From JBIOYL01 sp044870185 (GTDB lineage: Bacteria; Actinomycetota; CALGFH01), in assembly GCA_044870185.1 (NCBI GenBank), contig JBIOYL010000062.1, positions 1 through 13,646 on the forward strand: a stretch of DNA of 13,646 nt, in the 5' to 3' direction. The translations under genes and the position numbers were made by a program. The notes under the pieces were generated by a model that saw only the letters and a list, made by a program, of their open reading frames with translations, was not told the origin of the DNA and did not search any database. This document shows positions 1-6,406 of the stretch, in pieces (the stretch's first letter is position 1; each line of letters begins with the position of its first letter).

Positions 1-640
1 AGCTCGCTAGGGTGGCTGCTGTCGGCCCGGGCTGCCGGGTGCTGGAGATCGGTTGCGGACCGGGCAGGCCACCGTGTCGTTGGCCGAGCGGGCTGCCGGG
101 ATCGTCGCGGTCGAGCTCGGCGCGGCCCTGGCGGCGGTCGCCCGGCGCAACCTGGCCCGCTTCCCCGCGGTCGAGGTGGCCGTGGCCGCGTTCGAAGACT
201 GGCCGCTGCCGCCCGAGCCGTTCGGTGGTCGTCGCGGCGACGGCGTGGCACTGGCTGGACCCCGGCGGTGCGGGTCGCCAAGTCGGCCGCGGCGCTGCGG
301 CCGGGCAGGACGCTGGCCACGGTCGCGACCCATCACGTGGCCGGTGGCGACGAGGACTTCTTCATCAAGGCGCAGGCCGCTACAGCGCTGGGACCTACCC
401 AGACACGCCATCTGGCGGGGTGCGGTTGCGCGCCGCGGTTGCGCACGACAGGACGAACTGGACCACTCGGCCGGTTCGGGCCGGCCGTCTTCCCCCGCTT
501 CGACCGGGACCTGGCGTACACGACCGCAGGGTATCTGGATCTGCTCCGATCGTATTCGGAGAACGCGTCACCGGTCGCCACCGGGTCCGCCTCAGCTCGG
601 CCGCCATCGAAGTTGCGGCACGGTACGCGAATCCCCACAG
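1..640 (+). pseudogene. Decayed class I SAM-dependent methyltransferase, 5' end at or beyond window edge
   Basis: Pieces of one methyltransferase are readable in order, but in changing frames. Motif I (RVLEIGCGPG) is in frame 3 near 36-71. QATVSLAERAAGIVAVELG and FEDWPLPPEPF are in frame 2 (about 72-223). VVVAATAWHWLDP is back in frame 3 (about 226-264). VRVAKSAAALRPGRTLATV with HHVAGGDEDFFIKAQA is in frame 1 (about 270-378). RWD, VRLRAAVA and DELDHSAG then appear in successive other frames, and GRFGPAVF...LAYTTAGYLDLL is in frame 1 (about 472-545). Small indels explain each switch, for example a missing C near 71 and an extra G near 265. The C-terminal third after about 575 is barely recognisable, so the right limit is approximate. 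At least five frame changes in 500 bases are too many for sequencing error alone, so I call it a true pseudogene. The family is known to act as a soluble small-molecule methyltransferase; the substrate is unknown. Confidence 0.75.
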
Positions 641-823
641 GTGCACCAGAGCCGGACGCACCACCCAATCCCGCGCCCACCAGGACCAGCGATCGGCTGT
701 AATCGTTGGTTTTGCGCTGGAAACTAATGGGAGGGCCGTTCAGCTTCGAGTCTCGTCGGACGGGTGTGGCTGCATACACCGGCCTGACGCGGAGCGATAC
801 CGGGCCCAAGCCGCCCGGTCGCG
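641..823. other. Non-coding gap between converging broken methyltransferase genes
   Basis: I see no gene, RNA or clear terminator here. The stretch around 695-730 is locally richer in A and T than the rest of the window. The open minus-strand reading frame that crosses it is the run-on of the frameshifted methyltransferase to its right and looks like antisense noise. Confidence 0.4.
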
Positions 824-1492
824 CTAGCACGAGGCGTCGAGGGACAGGGGCGGCCCAGTAGTCGGCGCCCGCGGTGGCGGCGGACCACAGGCGCCAGCCG
901 GCCGGGTAGGCCAGGTCGAGGACGGCCGGGAGACCGGCCTGCAACCACCGCCCCACGGCCCGACCCGATTCCGGTACTCGTCCCGGACGACCATGGGTCG
1001 CAGCCGCCCATGACGGGGCGCGCGTCCGCTCACCAGCAGTCGCCCGCCCGGCCCGCAGGCCGTGGCCAGGCGACGCAGGAGCTGCGCGGCGCCGGCCGGT
1101 GTCCCGGCCAGGCCGAGGTTGCCGTTGAGCAGCAGGGCCGTGCGGGCTGGCGGCAGCGGGCCGGAGCGGACGTCGACGTGCATCCGGTGGCGCAGCCCCA
1201 GCGACCGGGCGAGGTCGAGGGCCAGGAGCGACCGGTCCAGCCCGATGGCGGTCACGCCGCGGGCCTGCAGGAGCCGGCCATGCCAGGCTGGCCCGCAGCC
1301 GACATCGAGCACCGGTCCCTGGACCAGGTCGAGCAGCGCCCGTTCCTGAGCGGTGACGGGCGCGAAGTAGGCGGCCAGGTTGTGGGTGAGCCGGCGACCG
1401 GACGCGACCCGAAGCCAGATGGGCGGCCGCCGGCCGGCGGCGAAGTCCACCATGGCCACGCCAAGGAGGTCGGTTGCGGGTGTGGTGGTCAC
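824..1492 (-). CDS. Class I SAM-dependent methyltransferase, frameshifted near the C-terminus
   Basis: The start is GTG at 1492, which overlaps the stop of the upstream DUF2064 gene as GTGA (1489-1492), so translation is probably coupled. The SAM-binding glycine loop is VLDVGCGPAWHG (about residues 61-72), followed by an acidic strand end (GLDRSLLALDLA). A segment ALLLNGNLGLAG resembles the LLxDGNxGxGG stretch I associate with actinobacterial methyltransferases of this type. The frame breaks at the G4 tract 951-954: before it the protein reads RNRVGPW, after it the sensible continuation RWLQAGLPAVLDLAYPAGW lies in another frame, while the called frame ends in unrelated GC-rich sequence. The shifted frame has no stop until 333. 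It is either a recent pseudogene or a one-base sequence error. It is the last gene of a GT2-DUF2064-methyltransferase operon; the substrate is unknown. Confidence 0.7.
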   Translation of the reverse strand: MTTTPATDLLGVAMVDFAAGRRPPIWLRVASGRRLTHNLAAYFAPVTAQERALLDLVQGPVLDVGCGPAWHGRLLQARGVTAIGLDRSLLALDLARSLGLRHRMHVDVRSGPLPPARTALLLNGNLGLAGTPAGAAQLLRRLATACGPGGRLLVSGRAPRHGRLRPMVVRDEYRNRVGPWGGGCRPVSRPSSTWPTRPAGACGPPPPRAPTTGPPLSLDASC

Positions 1493-2187
1493 GGGACCGC
1501 GGCCCGGGCGGCGGCGAGCAGGTCCGTCGCGGCGGCGAGGGTGGCTGGGGCGCCGGCCAGTTCGCCGGCGGCCAGCGCGGCGGCCAGGTCCTCGACCCGG
1601 TCCAGGTCGCGCAGCGGCGGCAGCAGGGCCACGACGAGCCGGTTGCTGGCGGCGCGGGCCAGCGTCTCGGCCAGGACCATCTCGGTGCCCATCGGAACTC
1701 CGACGAACAGCTCGGACCAGGGCGCCTTGGCCGCGACCAGGTAGTAGCCGCCGTCCAGGGCGGGGCCGAGGACGACGTCGGCCTCGTCGAGCATGGCGAA
1801 GGCTCGCCGGTAGCTCGCTTGCGGGACATGCGGGGTGTCGGCGCCGACGATCGCCACCCGGTCGGCACGCGCCGCCAGCAGGTCGGCCAGGCAGGCGGCC
1901 AGGCGGTCGCCGAGGTCCCCGACGGCCTGGGCCAGCAGCCCGAACCCGGGCGCCAGGCGGCCGAGCCGCTCTCTGGCCGCGGCGGGCGTGAAGCACAGCC
2001 AGGGTTCGGCACCGCTGGCGCGGACCGCCGCCAGGGTGTCGGCCAGCATGGCGGCCGCCGCCCTGGCCGCCCCCGCCGTTCCCAGGGCCGGCACCAGGCG
2101 GGTCTTGGCCAGCCCGGCGACCGGTTCCTTGGCGATCACGGCCAAGGCGTCCCGGCGCCGCCGGCCGCTGCGTCTGGACGGCGTCAT
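1489..2187 (-). CDS. DUF2064 / TIGR04282-family glycosyltransferase-like protein (CofC-like fold)
   Basis: This is a 232-residue protein of the DUF2064 family (also called rSAM/selenodomain-associated transferase 1), which has the GT-A nucleotidyltransferase fold. The N-terminal nucleotide-binding signature is AVIAKEPVAGLAKTRL (about 16-31); relatives usually have PG where this has AG. The metal-binding aspartate is expected in VGADTPH (D117), and the substrate-side motif ALDGGYYLV lies at 143-151. It is full length. The ATG at 2187 overlaps the stop of the glycosyltransferase upstream (ATGA, 2184-2187), and its own stop overlaps the methyltransferase start, so three genes are co-translated. 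Context suggests a role in making a nucleotide-activated sugar or a related conjugate; no activity is established for most members, so the reaction remains inferred. A CofC-type guanylyltransferase is a distant alternative. Confidence 0.85.
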   Translation of the reverse strand: MTPSRRSGRRRRDALAVIAKEPVAGLAKTRLVPALGTAGAARAAAAMLADTLAAVRASGAEPWLCFTPAAARERLGRLAPGFGLLAQAVGDLGDRLAACLADLLAARADRVAIVGADTPHVPQASYRRAFAMLDEADVVLGPALDGGYYLVAAKAPWSELFVGVPMGTEMVLAETLARAASNRLVVALLPPLRDLDRVEDLAAALAAGELAGAPATLAAATDLLAAARAAVP

Positions 2188-2942
2188 CGGTCGGGGCCCC
2201 GGGACCGGGTCGCGGCCGGCGGTCGCCAGGCGGCGGCCGGTCGTGCGCGGGTCCCGAGCCGTTCGGCGAGGAGGCGGCAGGTGACGGCGGTCATGGCCGT
2301 GGTGGCGCGGAGGCTGCCGCGTAGCGATCCCGACACCTTGCTTGCGCCGCCGGCGCGGTGCCGGTAGCGAACCGGGACCTCGACCACGCGCAGACCGGCC
2401 CGGCCGGCGCGGCCGATCATCTCCAGCGGCCAGCCCTGACCGCGGTCGCGGACGCCGAGGGCGAGCAGCGTGTCGCGGCGGATCGCCCGGAAGGGCCCGA
2501 GGTCGGACAGCGGGATGTCGAAGAGCACCCGGCAGGCCAGTCCAAGCGTTCGGTTGGCCGCCACGGCGAACGGCGTCATCGCGCCGGGCTCCCTGGCGCC
2601 GGTGGTCCGCGACCCGACCACCAGGTCGGCCTGGCCGCGAAGCACGGGCCCGGCCACCCTGGCCAGGTCGGCGCCGTCGAAGGAACCGTCGGCGTCGACG
2701 AAGGCCAGCACCTCGGCCTGGGGCGAGGCCTGCACCCCGGCCCAGCAGGCGGCGCCGAACCCTCGCCGGGGCTCGGTGACGACCCGGGCCCCGGCGGCCG
2801 CGGCCACTGCGGCCGTGTCGTCGCTAGAGCCGTTGTCGACCACCAGCAGGTCCACGCCGGGCGAGAAGGAGGCGAGCGCGGCCGGTAGGGCCGCGGCCTC
2901 GTCGAGGGCGGGGAGCACGACGGTGACATCGGAGAGGTCCAT
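2184..2942 (-). CDS. Family 2 glycosyltransferase (polyprenyl-phosphate sugar transferase type)
   Basis: This is a 252-residue cytosolic GT-A enzyme. The fold starts with VTVVLPALDEAAALP (6-19). The nucleotide-binding aspartate is in VVDNGSSDDT (D35), and the metal-binding DxD is VDADGS (D82, D84). GSRTTGAREPGAM follows, and SKVSGSLRGS near residues 203-212 is typical of DPM1-like polyprenyl-phosphate glycosyltransferases. No transmembrane segment is present, unlike many longer members. The last 25 residues are Arg/Pro/Ala-rich and probably disordered. The start is ATG at 2942, with only a weak GGGCGG upstream as ribosome site. It is the first gene of the minus-strand operon and diverges from the membrane protein at 3054, sharing a 111-base promoter gap that contains box A. 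It likely transfers a sugar to a lipid carrier; donor and acceptor cannot be told. Confidence 0.88.
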   Translation of the reverse strand: MDLSDVTVVLPALDEAAALPAALASFSPGVDLLVVDNGSSDDTAAVAAAAGARVVTEPRRGFGAACWAGVQASPQAEVLAFVDADGSFDGADLARVAGPVLRGQADLVVGSRTTGAREPGAMTPFAVAANRTLGLACRVLFDIPLSDLGPFRAIRRDTLLALGVRDRGQGWPLEMIGRAGRAGLRVVEVPVRYRHRAGGASKVSGSLRGSLRATTAMTAVTCRLLAERLGTRARPAAAWRPPAATRSRGPDR

Positions 2943-2987
2943 GCCGCCCAGTGTCGGGACCGACCCTGACGAGCCTCGCGCACCCGT

Positions 2988-3005
2988 CTTACAGACTGGT
3001 GACGG
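2988..3005 (+). promoter_or_regulatory. Box A: predicted response-regulator site in divergent GT2 / membrane-protein promoter
   Basis: The 18-mer CTTACAGACTGGTGACGG shares 11 fixed positions (CTTAC, CT, ACGG) with boxes at 5624 and 7670. It can be read as direct half-sites TTACAG and TGACGG spaced 11 bp, the usual geometry for OmpR/PhoB regulators. It lies 45 bp before the GT2 start and 48 bp before the start of the divergent gene. Its left half is also embedded in the short inverted repeat GTCTTACAGAC. The site function is inferred. Confidence 0.5.
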
Positions 3006-3041
3006 ATTCCCTAGACCGCGCTCCTCTGGACCGCTCGCGGC

Positions 3042-3047
3042 TAGCCT
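3042..3047 (+). promoter_or_regulatory. -10 element TAGCCT of a probable leaderless promoter
   Basis: TAGCCT matches the actinobacterial TAnnnT -10 box. Only six bases separate it from the ATG at 3054, which is where transcription would start, so the mRNA is predicted to be leaderless. There is no Shine-Dalgarno sequence before this ATG, and no clear -35. The same element-to-ATG spacing recurs at 7714. Confidence 0.55.
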
Positions 3048-3053
3048 CTGGCC

Positions 3054-4505
3054 ATGCGGGTGCTGGGCGGGCTGCGAGCTCGGGAGCCGGGCGGGCAGCG
3101 CCGGCCGGGCCCTGGGGGCCGGACCGGCCGCCGGCCCGCGACCCGGGATCGGACCGGCGACCTGCCGGACCCGGCGTTCGCCAGGGCGAGCACGGCGGCC
3201 GCGGTCGTGGTTGTGGTGGCCGGGACGCTGGGGACCTTGTGGCTGCGCGGCTGGGGTCGGGTCGGGTTCGAGGTCCCGAGCGTGCCCTGGTACTTCAGTT
3301 TCCCGTTCTATGTGTTCCCCCACCCGCGGCTCGCCCTGGGCTGGGCGGTCTCCGCCGTTCCGGTGGTGGCGGCCACGGTGGCGGCGGTGCTCGTCCTGCA
3401 TCGCGCTCGCATGGGCTGGCGCTGGCGGGTAGCCGCCTCGGCCGGGCTGGCCGGGGTCCTCGCCTTGGCCGTGGCCGCCCTGGCCGGCGGGCCTCCGGCA
3501 TGGGGGGCGCCGTTCGACTACGCCGGGGAGTATCCGGCCGGTATCGGCCAGGTCGGCGCCATCCCCACCTTCCTGCGCGAGTTCCCGGCCCGCCTGCCCG
3601 ACCTGCCCAGTCACGCCACCGGCCACCCGGCCGGGGCGATGGTGCTGTACGCCCTGGTCGCGCGGGTCTGGCCGGGGCTGACCGCGGCCGCGCTGGCAAC
3701 GGTCGCGATCGGGTCGCTGGGGGCGGTCGCGGCCGGCGGGCTGGCCCGCGACGAGCTGGGCGAGCGGGGCGGCCGCCTTGCACTGGCCCTGTGGGTGGTG
3801 GCTCCCGGGGTCGTCCTCTATCTGGCCACCTCGGCGGATGCGGTGTTCGCGGCCGTCCTCGGTGCCGCCGCCCTGGCCGCCCACCGGGGGCTGGTGCGGC
3901 ACTCGGCGGTGTGGACGGTGGCCGGCGGGGTCCTGCTGTGGGCTTCCTCGATGCTCACCTACGCCGCCGTGCTGCTGCTGGTGTTTCTCGGTGTCCGCGC
4001 GCTCGGTCGGCTGACCGGCGACCGAGCTTGGGTGCTGCGCTGGGCGGCTGTCACCGGCCTGGTCGTGCTCGGCCTGGCTGGCGGGCTGTGGCTGGCCGCC
4101 AGCTACGACGTACCAGCCAGCGTGCTGGCCGTTCACCGCGCCTACCAGGTGGCCCCCGGGTCGGCCGGCCGGTCGCTGGTCCACTGGCTGCCGGGCGACC
4201 TGCTGGCCTTCGGGGGCATGCTGGGGGTGCCGTTGCTGGCCGCGCTGGCCGCCAGGGCGGCCGCCGTGGTCCGCGAGCGGGCCTTGGCCTCGGTGGACGG
4301 CGCCGCTCTGGCCACGCTGCTGGCCGGCGCCTCCTGGGGGTTCACCAAGGGCGAGGTGGAGCGCATCTTCCAGTTCCTGGTGCCGCTGGTGCTGGTCCCG
4401 GCGGTCCGGCAGCTCCTGGTCTGGCGGGTTCGGGCACCGGTGGTGGTCGGGTTGCTGGTCGGCCAGACGCTGCTGGTCCAGGTGCTGTTTGCTACCCGCT
4501 GGTGA
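3054..4505 (+). CDS. Polytopic membrane protein, probable GT-C-type glycosyltransferase
   Basis: The protein is 483 residues. The first 40 residues are Arg/Gly/Pro-rich and predicted cytosolic. About ten hydrophobic helices follow, the first near 45-62, then near 98-116, 126-146, 194-228, 243-279, 286-315, 330-350, 384-405 and 437-480. After the third helix comes a loop with acidic residues (FDYAGEY, 154-160) and the motif SHATGHPAG (186-194), reminiscent of the HPPG segment of GT-C enzymes. Near the C-terminus, KGEVERIFQFLVPLVL (432-447) resembles a conserved stretch of actinobacterial GT-C mannosyl/arabinosyl-type transferases. GT-C proteins use lipid-linked sugars on the outer face, which would fit the neighbouring polyprenyl-type GT2. 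I cannot name a family, and a flippase or other carrier is possible. The ATG is supported by the leaderless promoter just upstream. Its TGA abuts the stop of the convergent epimerase with no gap. Confidence 0.72.
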   Translation: MRVLGGLRAREPGGQRRPGPGGRTGRRPATRDRTGDLPDPAFARASTAAAVVVVVAGTLGTLWLRGWGRVGFEVPSVPWYFSFPFYVFPHPRLALGWAVSAVPVVAATVAAVLVLHRARMGWRWRVAASAGLAGVLALAVAALAGGPPAWGAPFDYAGEYPAGIGQVGAIPTFLREFPARLPDLPSHATGHPAGAMVLYALVARVWPGLTAAALATVAIGSLGAVAAGGLARDELGERGGRLALALWVVAPGVVLYLATSADAVFAAVLGAAALAAHRGLVRHSAVWTVAGGVLLWASSMLTYAAVLLLVFLGVRALGRLTGDRAWVLRWAAVTGLVVLGLAGGLWLAASYDVPASVLAVHRAYQVAPGSAGRSLVHWLPGDLLAFGGMLGVPLLAALAARAAAVVRERALASVDGAALATLLAGASWGFTKGEVERIFQFLVPLVLVPAVRQLLVWRVRAPVVVGLLVGQTLLVQVLFATRW

Positions 4506-5576
4506 CTACCGGTCCGCTGGGACGGGCTCGCGCAGCTCCGCGTCGGCGAACTCGGCCATTCCCTCGGCGAAGCCGACCCGGGCCCGGAAGCCGAGGCGAG
4601 CGGCGGCCAGCGCCGGGGAGGCGAAGACATGGCGGACATCGCCCGGCCGCCAGCCGCCCACGATCCTCGGGGCGGGGCCATCCACGGCGGCGGCGAGCGT
4701 GGCCGCCAGCTCGCCGACGGTATGGGGATGACCGCTGGCCACGTTGAAGGCGCCGGGGACTGGCTCGGGGGCGGTCAGGGCGGCCACGTTGGCCCGGGCG
4801 GCGTCGGTCACGTGGATGAAGTCGCGCCGCTGGCCGCCGTCCTCCAACACCCGCGCCGGCTGGCCGGCGGCCAGGGCGCTGCGGAAGATCGCCGCCACTC
4901 CGGCGTAGGGGGTGTCGCGAGGCATGCGAGGCCCGTAGACGTTGTGGTAGCGCAGGGCGGTGACCGGCGGGCCGCCGGCCATGGCGCAGGCGGTGGCCAG
5001 GTGTTCCTGGTGCAGCTTGGTGGCTGCGTAGACGCTGCGCGGGTCGGGTGGGGCGTCCTCGGTGACCGCCACCGGCTCCAGGTCGGCGCCGCAACGGGGA
5101 CAGGGCGGCTCGAACCGCCCGGCCCCCAGGCGCACCGCCGACCGGGGCCCCGGTCGGACCGGGCCATGCTCGCCGCAGCGGTAGGCGCCCTCGCCGTAGA
5201 CGACCATCGAACTGGCCAGCACCAGCCGGCCGACCAGCCGCTGGCGGGTCACGGCGGCCAGCACGGCGGCGGTGCCCAAGTCGTTGTCGCGTACGTAGTC
5301 GACGACGTCGCCGAGTTCCCGGCCCAGGCCGACCATGGCCGCCTGGTGGCAGACCGCGTCCACGCCGTCCAGGGCGCGGTCCAGGACCGGCGCCGCCTCC
5401 GGGTCGGCCAGGTCGGCGTCGACGTGCTCGACGTCGTCGCGCAGGTAGGCGGGCCGGCCGGCGTGGGCACGGGGGTGGAGGCGGTCGATGGAGACGACCT
5501 CGTGGCCGGCCTCGACCAGGAGGTCGGCGACATGGCTGCCGACGAAGCCGGCCCCGCCGGTGACCAGGACGCGCAT
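4506..5576 (-). CDS. NAD-dependent epimerase/dehydratase (extended SDR) with zinc-ribbon-like insertion
   Basis: This 356-residue extended short-chain dehydrogenase has the Rossmann motif TGGAGFVGSH (6-15), the acidic cofactor residue after beta2 (SIDRLHP, D31), and the catalytic elements SSMVVYG (S122/S123) and YAATK (Y183, K187). ALRYHNVYGPRM and RDFIHVTDAA are typical of nucleotide-sugar epimerases and dehydratases of the GalE/RmlB type. Between beta-strand VVYG and the catalytic tyrosine lies an insertion of about 45 residues with CGEH (C134, H137) and CPRC (C159, C162), which could hold one zinc. ATG at 5576 places the Rossmann strand at the very N-terminus; no good ribosome site is visible before it. 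It likely makes a nucleotide sugar for the neighbouring glycosyltransferases. It diverges from the response regulator across a 128-base gap containing box B. Confidence 0.88.
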   Translation of the reverse strand: MRVLVTGGAGFVGSHVADLLVEAGHEVVSIDRLHPRAHAGRPAYLRDDVEHVDADLADPEAAPVLDRALDGVDAVCHQAAMVGLGRELGDVVDYVRDNDLGTAAVLAAVTRQRLVGRLVLASSMVVYGEGAYRCGEHGPVRPGPRSAVRLGAGRFEPPCPRCGADLEPVAVTEDAPPDPRSVYAATKLHQEHLATACAMAGGPPVTALRYHNVYGPRMPRDTPYAGVAAIFRSALAAGQPARVLEDGGQRRDFIHVTDAARANVAALTAPEPVPGAFNVASGHPHTVGELAATLAAAVDGPAPRIVGGWRPGDVRHVFASPALAAARLGFRARVGFAEGMAEFADAELREPVPADR

Positions 5577-5623
5577 GATCGGCCAGGTTGCCCGGCCGCC
5601 GACGCAGGATCAACCGAATGGCG

Positions 5624-5641
5624 CTTACGAACTCATGACGG
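5624..5641 (+). promoter_or_regulatory. Box B: predicted response-regulator site between epimerase and response-regulator genes
   Basis: The 18-mer CTTACGAACTCATGACGG matches box A at 14 of 18 positions. A third half-site, GGACGG (5647-5652), continues the 11-bp spacing: TTACGA, TGACGG, GGACGG. It lies 47 bp before the epimerase start, almost the same distance as box A from the GT2 start, and 63 bp before the response regulator. Autoregulation is inferred. I see no convincing -10 for the regulator gene; TGATCT at 5664 is the nearest candidate. Confidence 0.5.
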
Positions 5642-5693
5642 GTTCGGGACGGACCTGGCAGGGTGATCTGGGATGTGCCACCGTCGAGGCCGG

Positions 5694-5700
5694 AAGGAGG
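5694..5700 (+). promoter_or_regulatory. Ribosome binding site AAGGAGG deciding the response-regulator start
   Basis: AAGGAGG sits four bases before the GTG at 5705. This selects GTG at 5705 rather than the ATG at 5663, which would add 14 unconserved residues in front of the receiver domain. Confidence 0.85.
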
Positions 5701-5704
5701 GAGC

Positions 5705-6406
5705 GTGGCCGGGGAACGGATCCTGGTCGTCGACGACGAGCCGACCGTGCGCGAGATCGTCCAGCACTACCTGGAGCGGGAGGGCTTCCGCGTCCAGGCG
5801 GCCGAGGACGGCCCAGCGGCGCTGGCGGCATTCGGCGCCAACGGTCCGGACCTGATCGTCCTTGACCTGATGCTGCCGGGCGTGGACGGCCTGGAGGTGT
5901 GCCGGCAGGTCCGCGCCAAGGATTCGACCCCGATCATCATGTTGACCGCCAAGGGCCACGAGTCGGACCGGATCGTCGGCCTGGAGTTGGGCGCCGACGA
6001 CTACGTGGTCAAGCCGTTCAGCCCCCGCGAGCTGGTCGCCCGCGTCCGCAGCGTCCTGCGCCGGACCCTGGCCGCCGACGGCCGCGGCCCGGCGTCGCCG
6101 CCACTTCGCGCCGGTGACGTCCAGGTCGACCCGGTCACCCGCGAGGTCACGGTCGCCGACCGGCCGGTCTCCCTTACCGTCCGCGAGTTCGACCTGCTGG
6201 CCTTCCTGGTCGCCCATCCCCGCCAGGTGTTCAGCCGTGGCCAGCTGCTGCGCCAGGTCTGGGAGTACAGCTGGCTGGGTGACACCTCGACGGTCACGGT
6301 GCACGTGCGGCGGCTGCGGGCCAAGGTCGAGGACGACCCGTCCAACCCGCTGCGCCTACAGACCGTGTACGGCGTCGGTTACCGCTTCGTCCCGGTGGAG
6401 CCGTGA
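5705..6406 (+). CDS. OmpR/PhoB-family two-component response regulator
   Basis: The 233-residue protein starts directly with the receiver domain: acidic pocket DDE (D10, D11), phospho-acceptor D54 in LIVLDLMLPG, switch threonine T81 in IIMLTAKG, and K103 in YVVKPFSP. A short linker (about 118-130) leads to the winged-helix DNA-binding domain, with EFDLLAFLVAHPRQVFSR, TVTVHVRRLRAKVEDDP in the recognition helix region, and YGVGYRF in the wing. All key residues are present. It should bind direct repeats about 11 bp apart when phosphorylated, and three such candidate boxes lie in the promoter gaps of this window. Its TGA overlaps the GTG of the sensor kinase (GTGA, 6403-6406), so the pair is co-translated. 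The nearest functional analogue by context would be HprR, but sequence alone does not assign orthology. Confidence 0.95.
   Translation: MAGERILVVDDEPTVREIVQHYLEREGFRVQAAEDGPAALAAFGANGPDLIVLDLMLPGVDGLEVCRQVRAKDSTPIIMLTAKGHESDRIVGLELGADDYVVKPFSPRELVARVRSVLRRTLAADGRGPASPPLRAGDVQVDPVTREVTVADRPVSLTVREFDLLAFLVAHPRQVFSRGQLLRQVWEYSWLGDTSTVTVHVRRLRAKVEDDPSNPLRLQTVYGVGYRFVPVEP

Noticed and set aside
698..703. CTGTAA (TTACAG on the minus strand) near the left edge as a fourth regulator box
   Set aside because: The following bases (CCGATCGCTGG) lack the CT and ACGG parts, and no gene start lies downstream of it on that strand.
333..2012. A 559-codon minus-strand open frame across the left region
   Set aside because: It has composition-driven Pro/Arg/Ala content, covers the real DUF2064 gene in another frame and runs antisense through the pseudogene. 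Only the short stretch after the 951-954 frameshift is meaningful.
2951..4747. A 598-codon plus-strand open frame over the membrane protein gene
   Set aside because: It is a frame shadow of the 483-residue membrane protein, Arg/Gly-rich with no hydrophobic helices or motifs.
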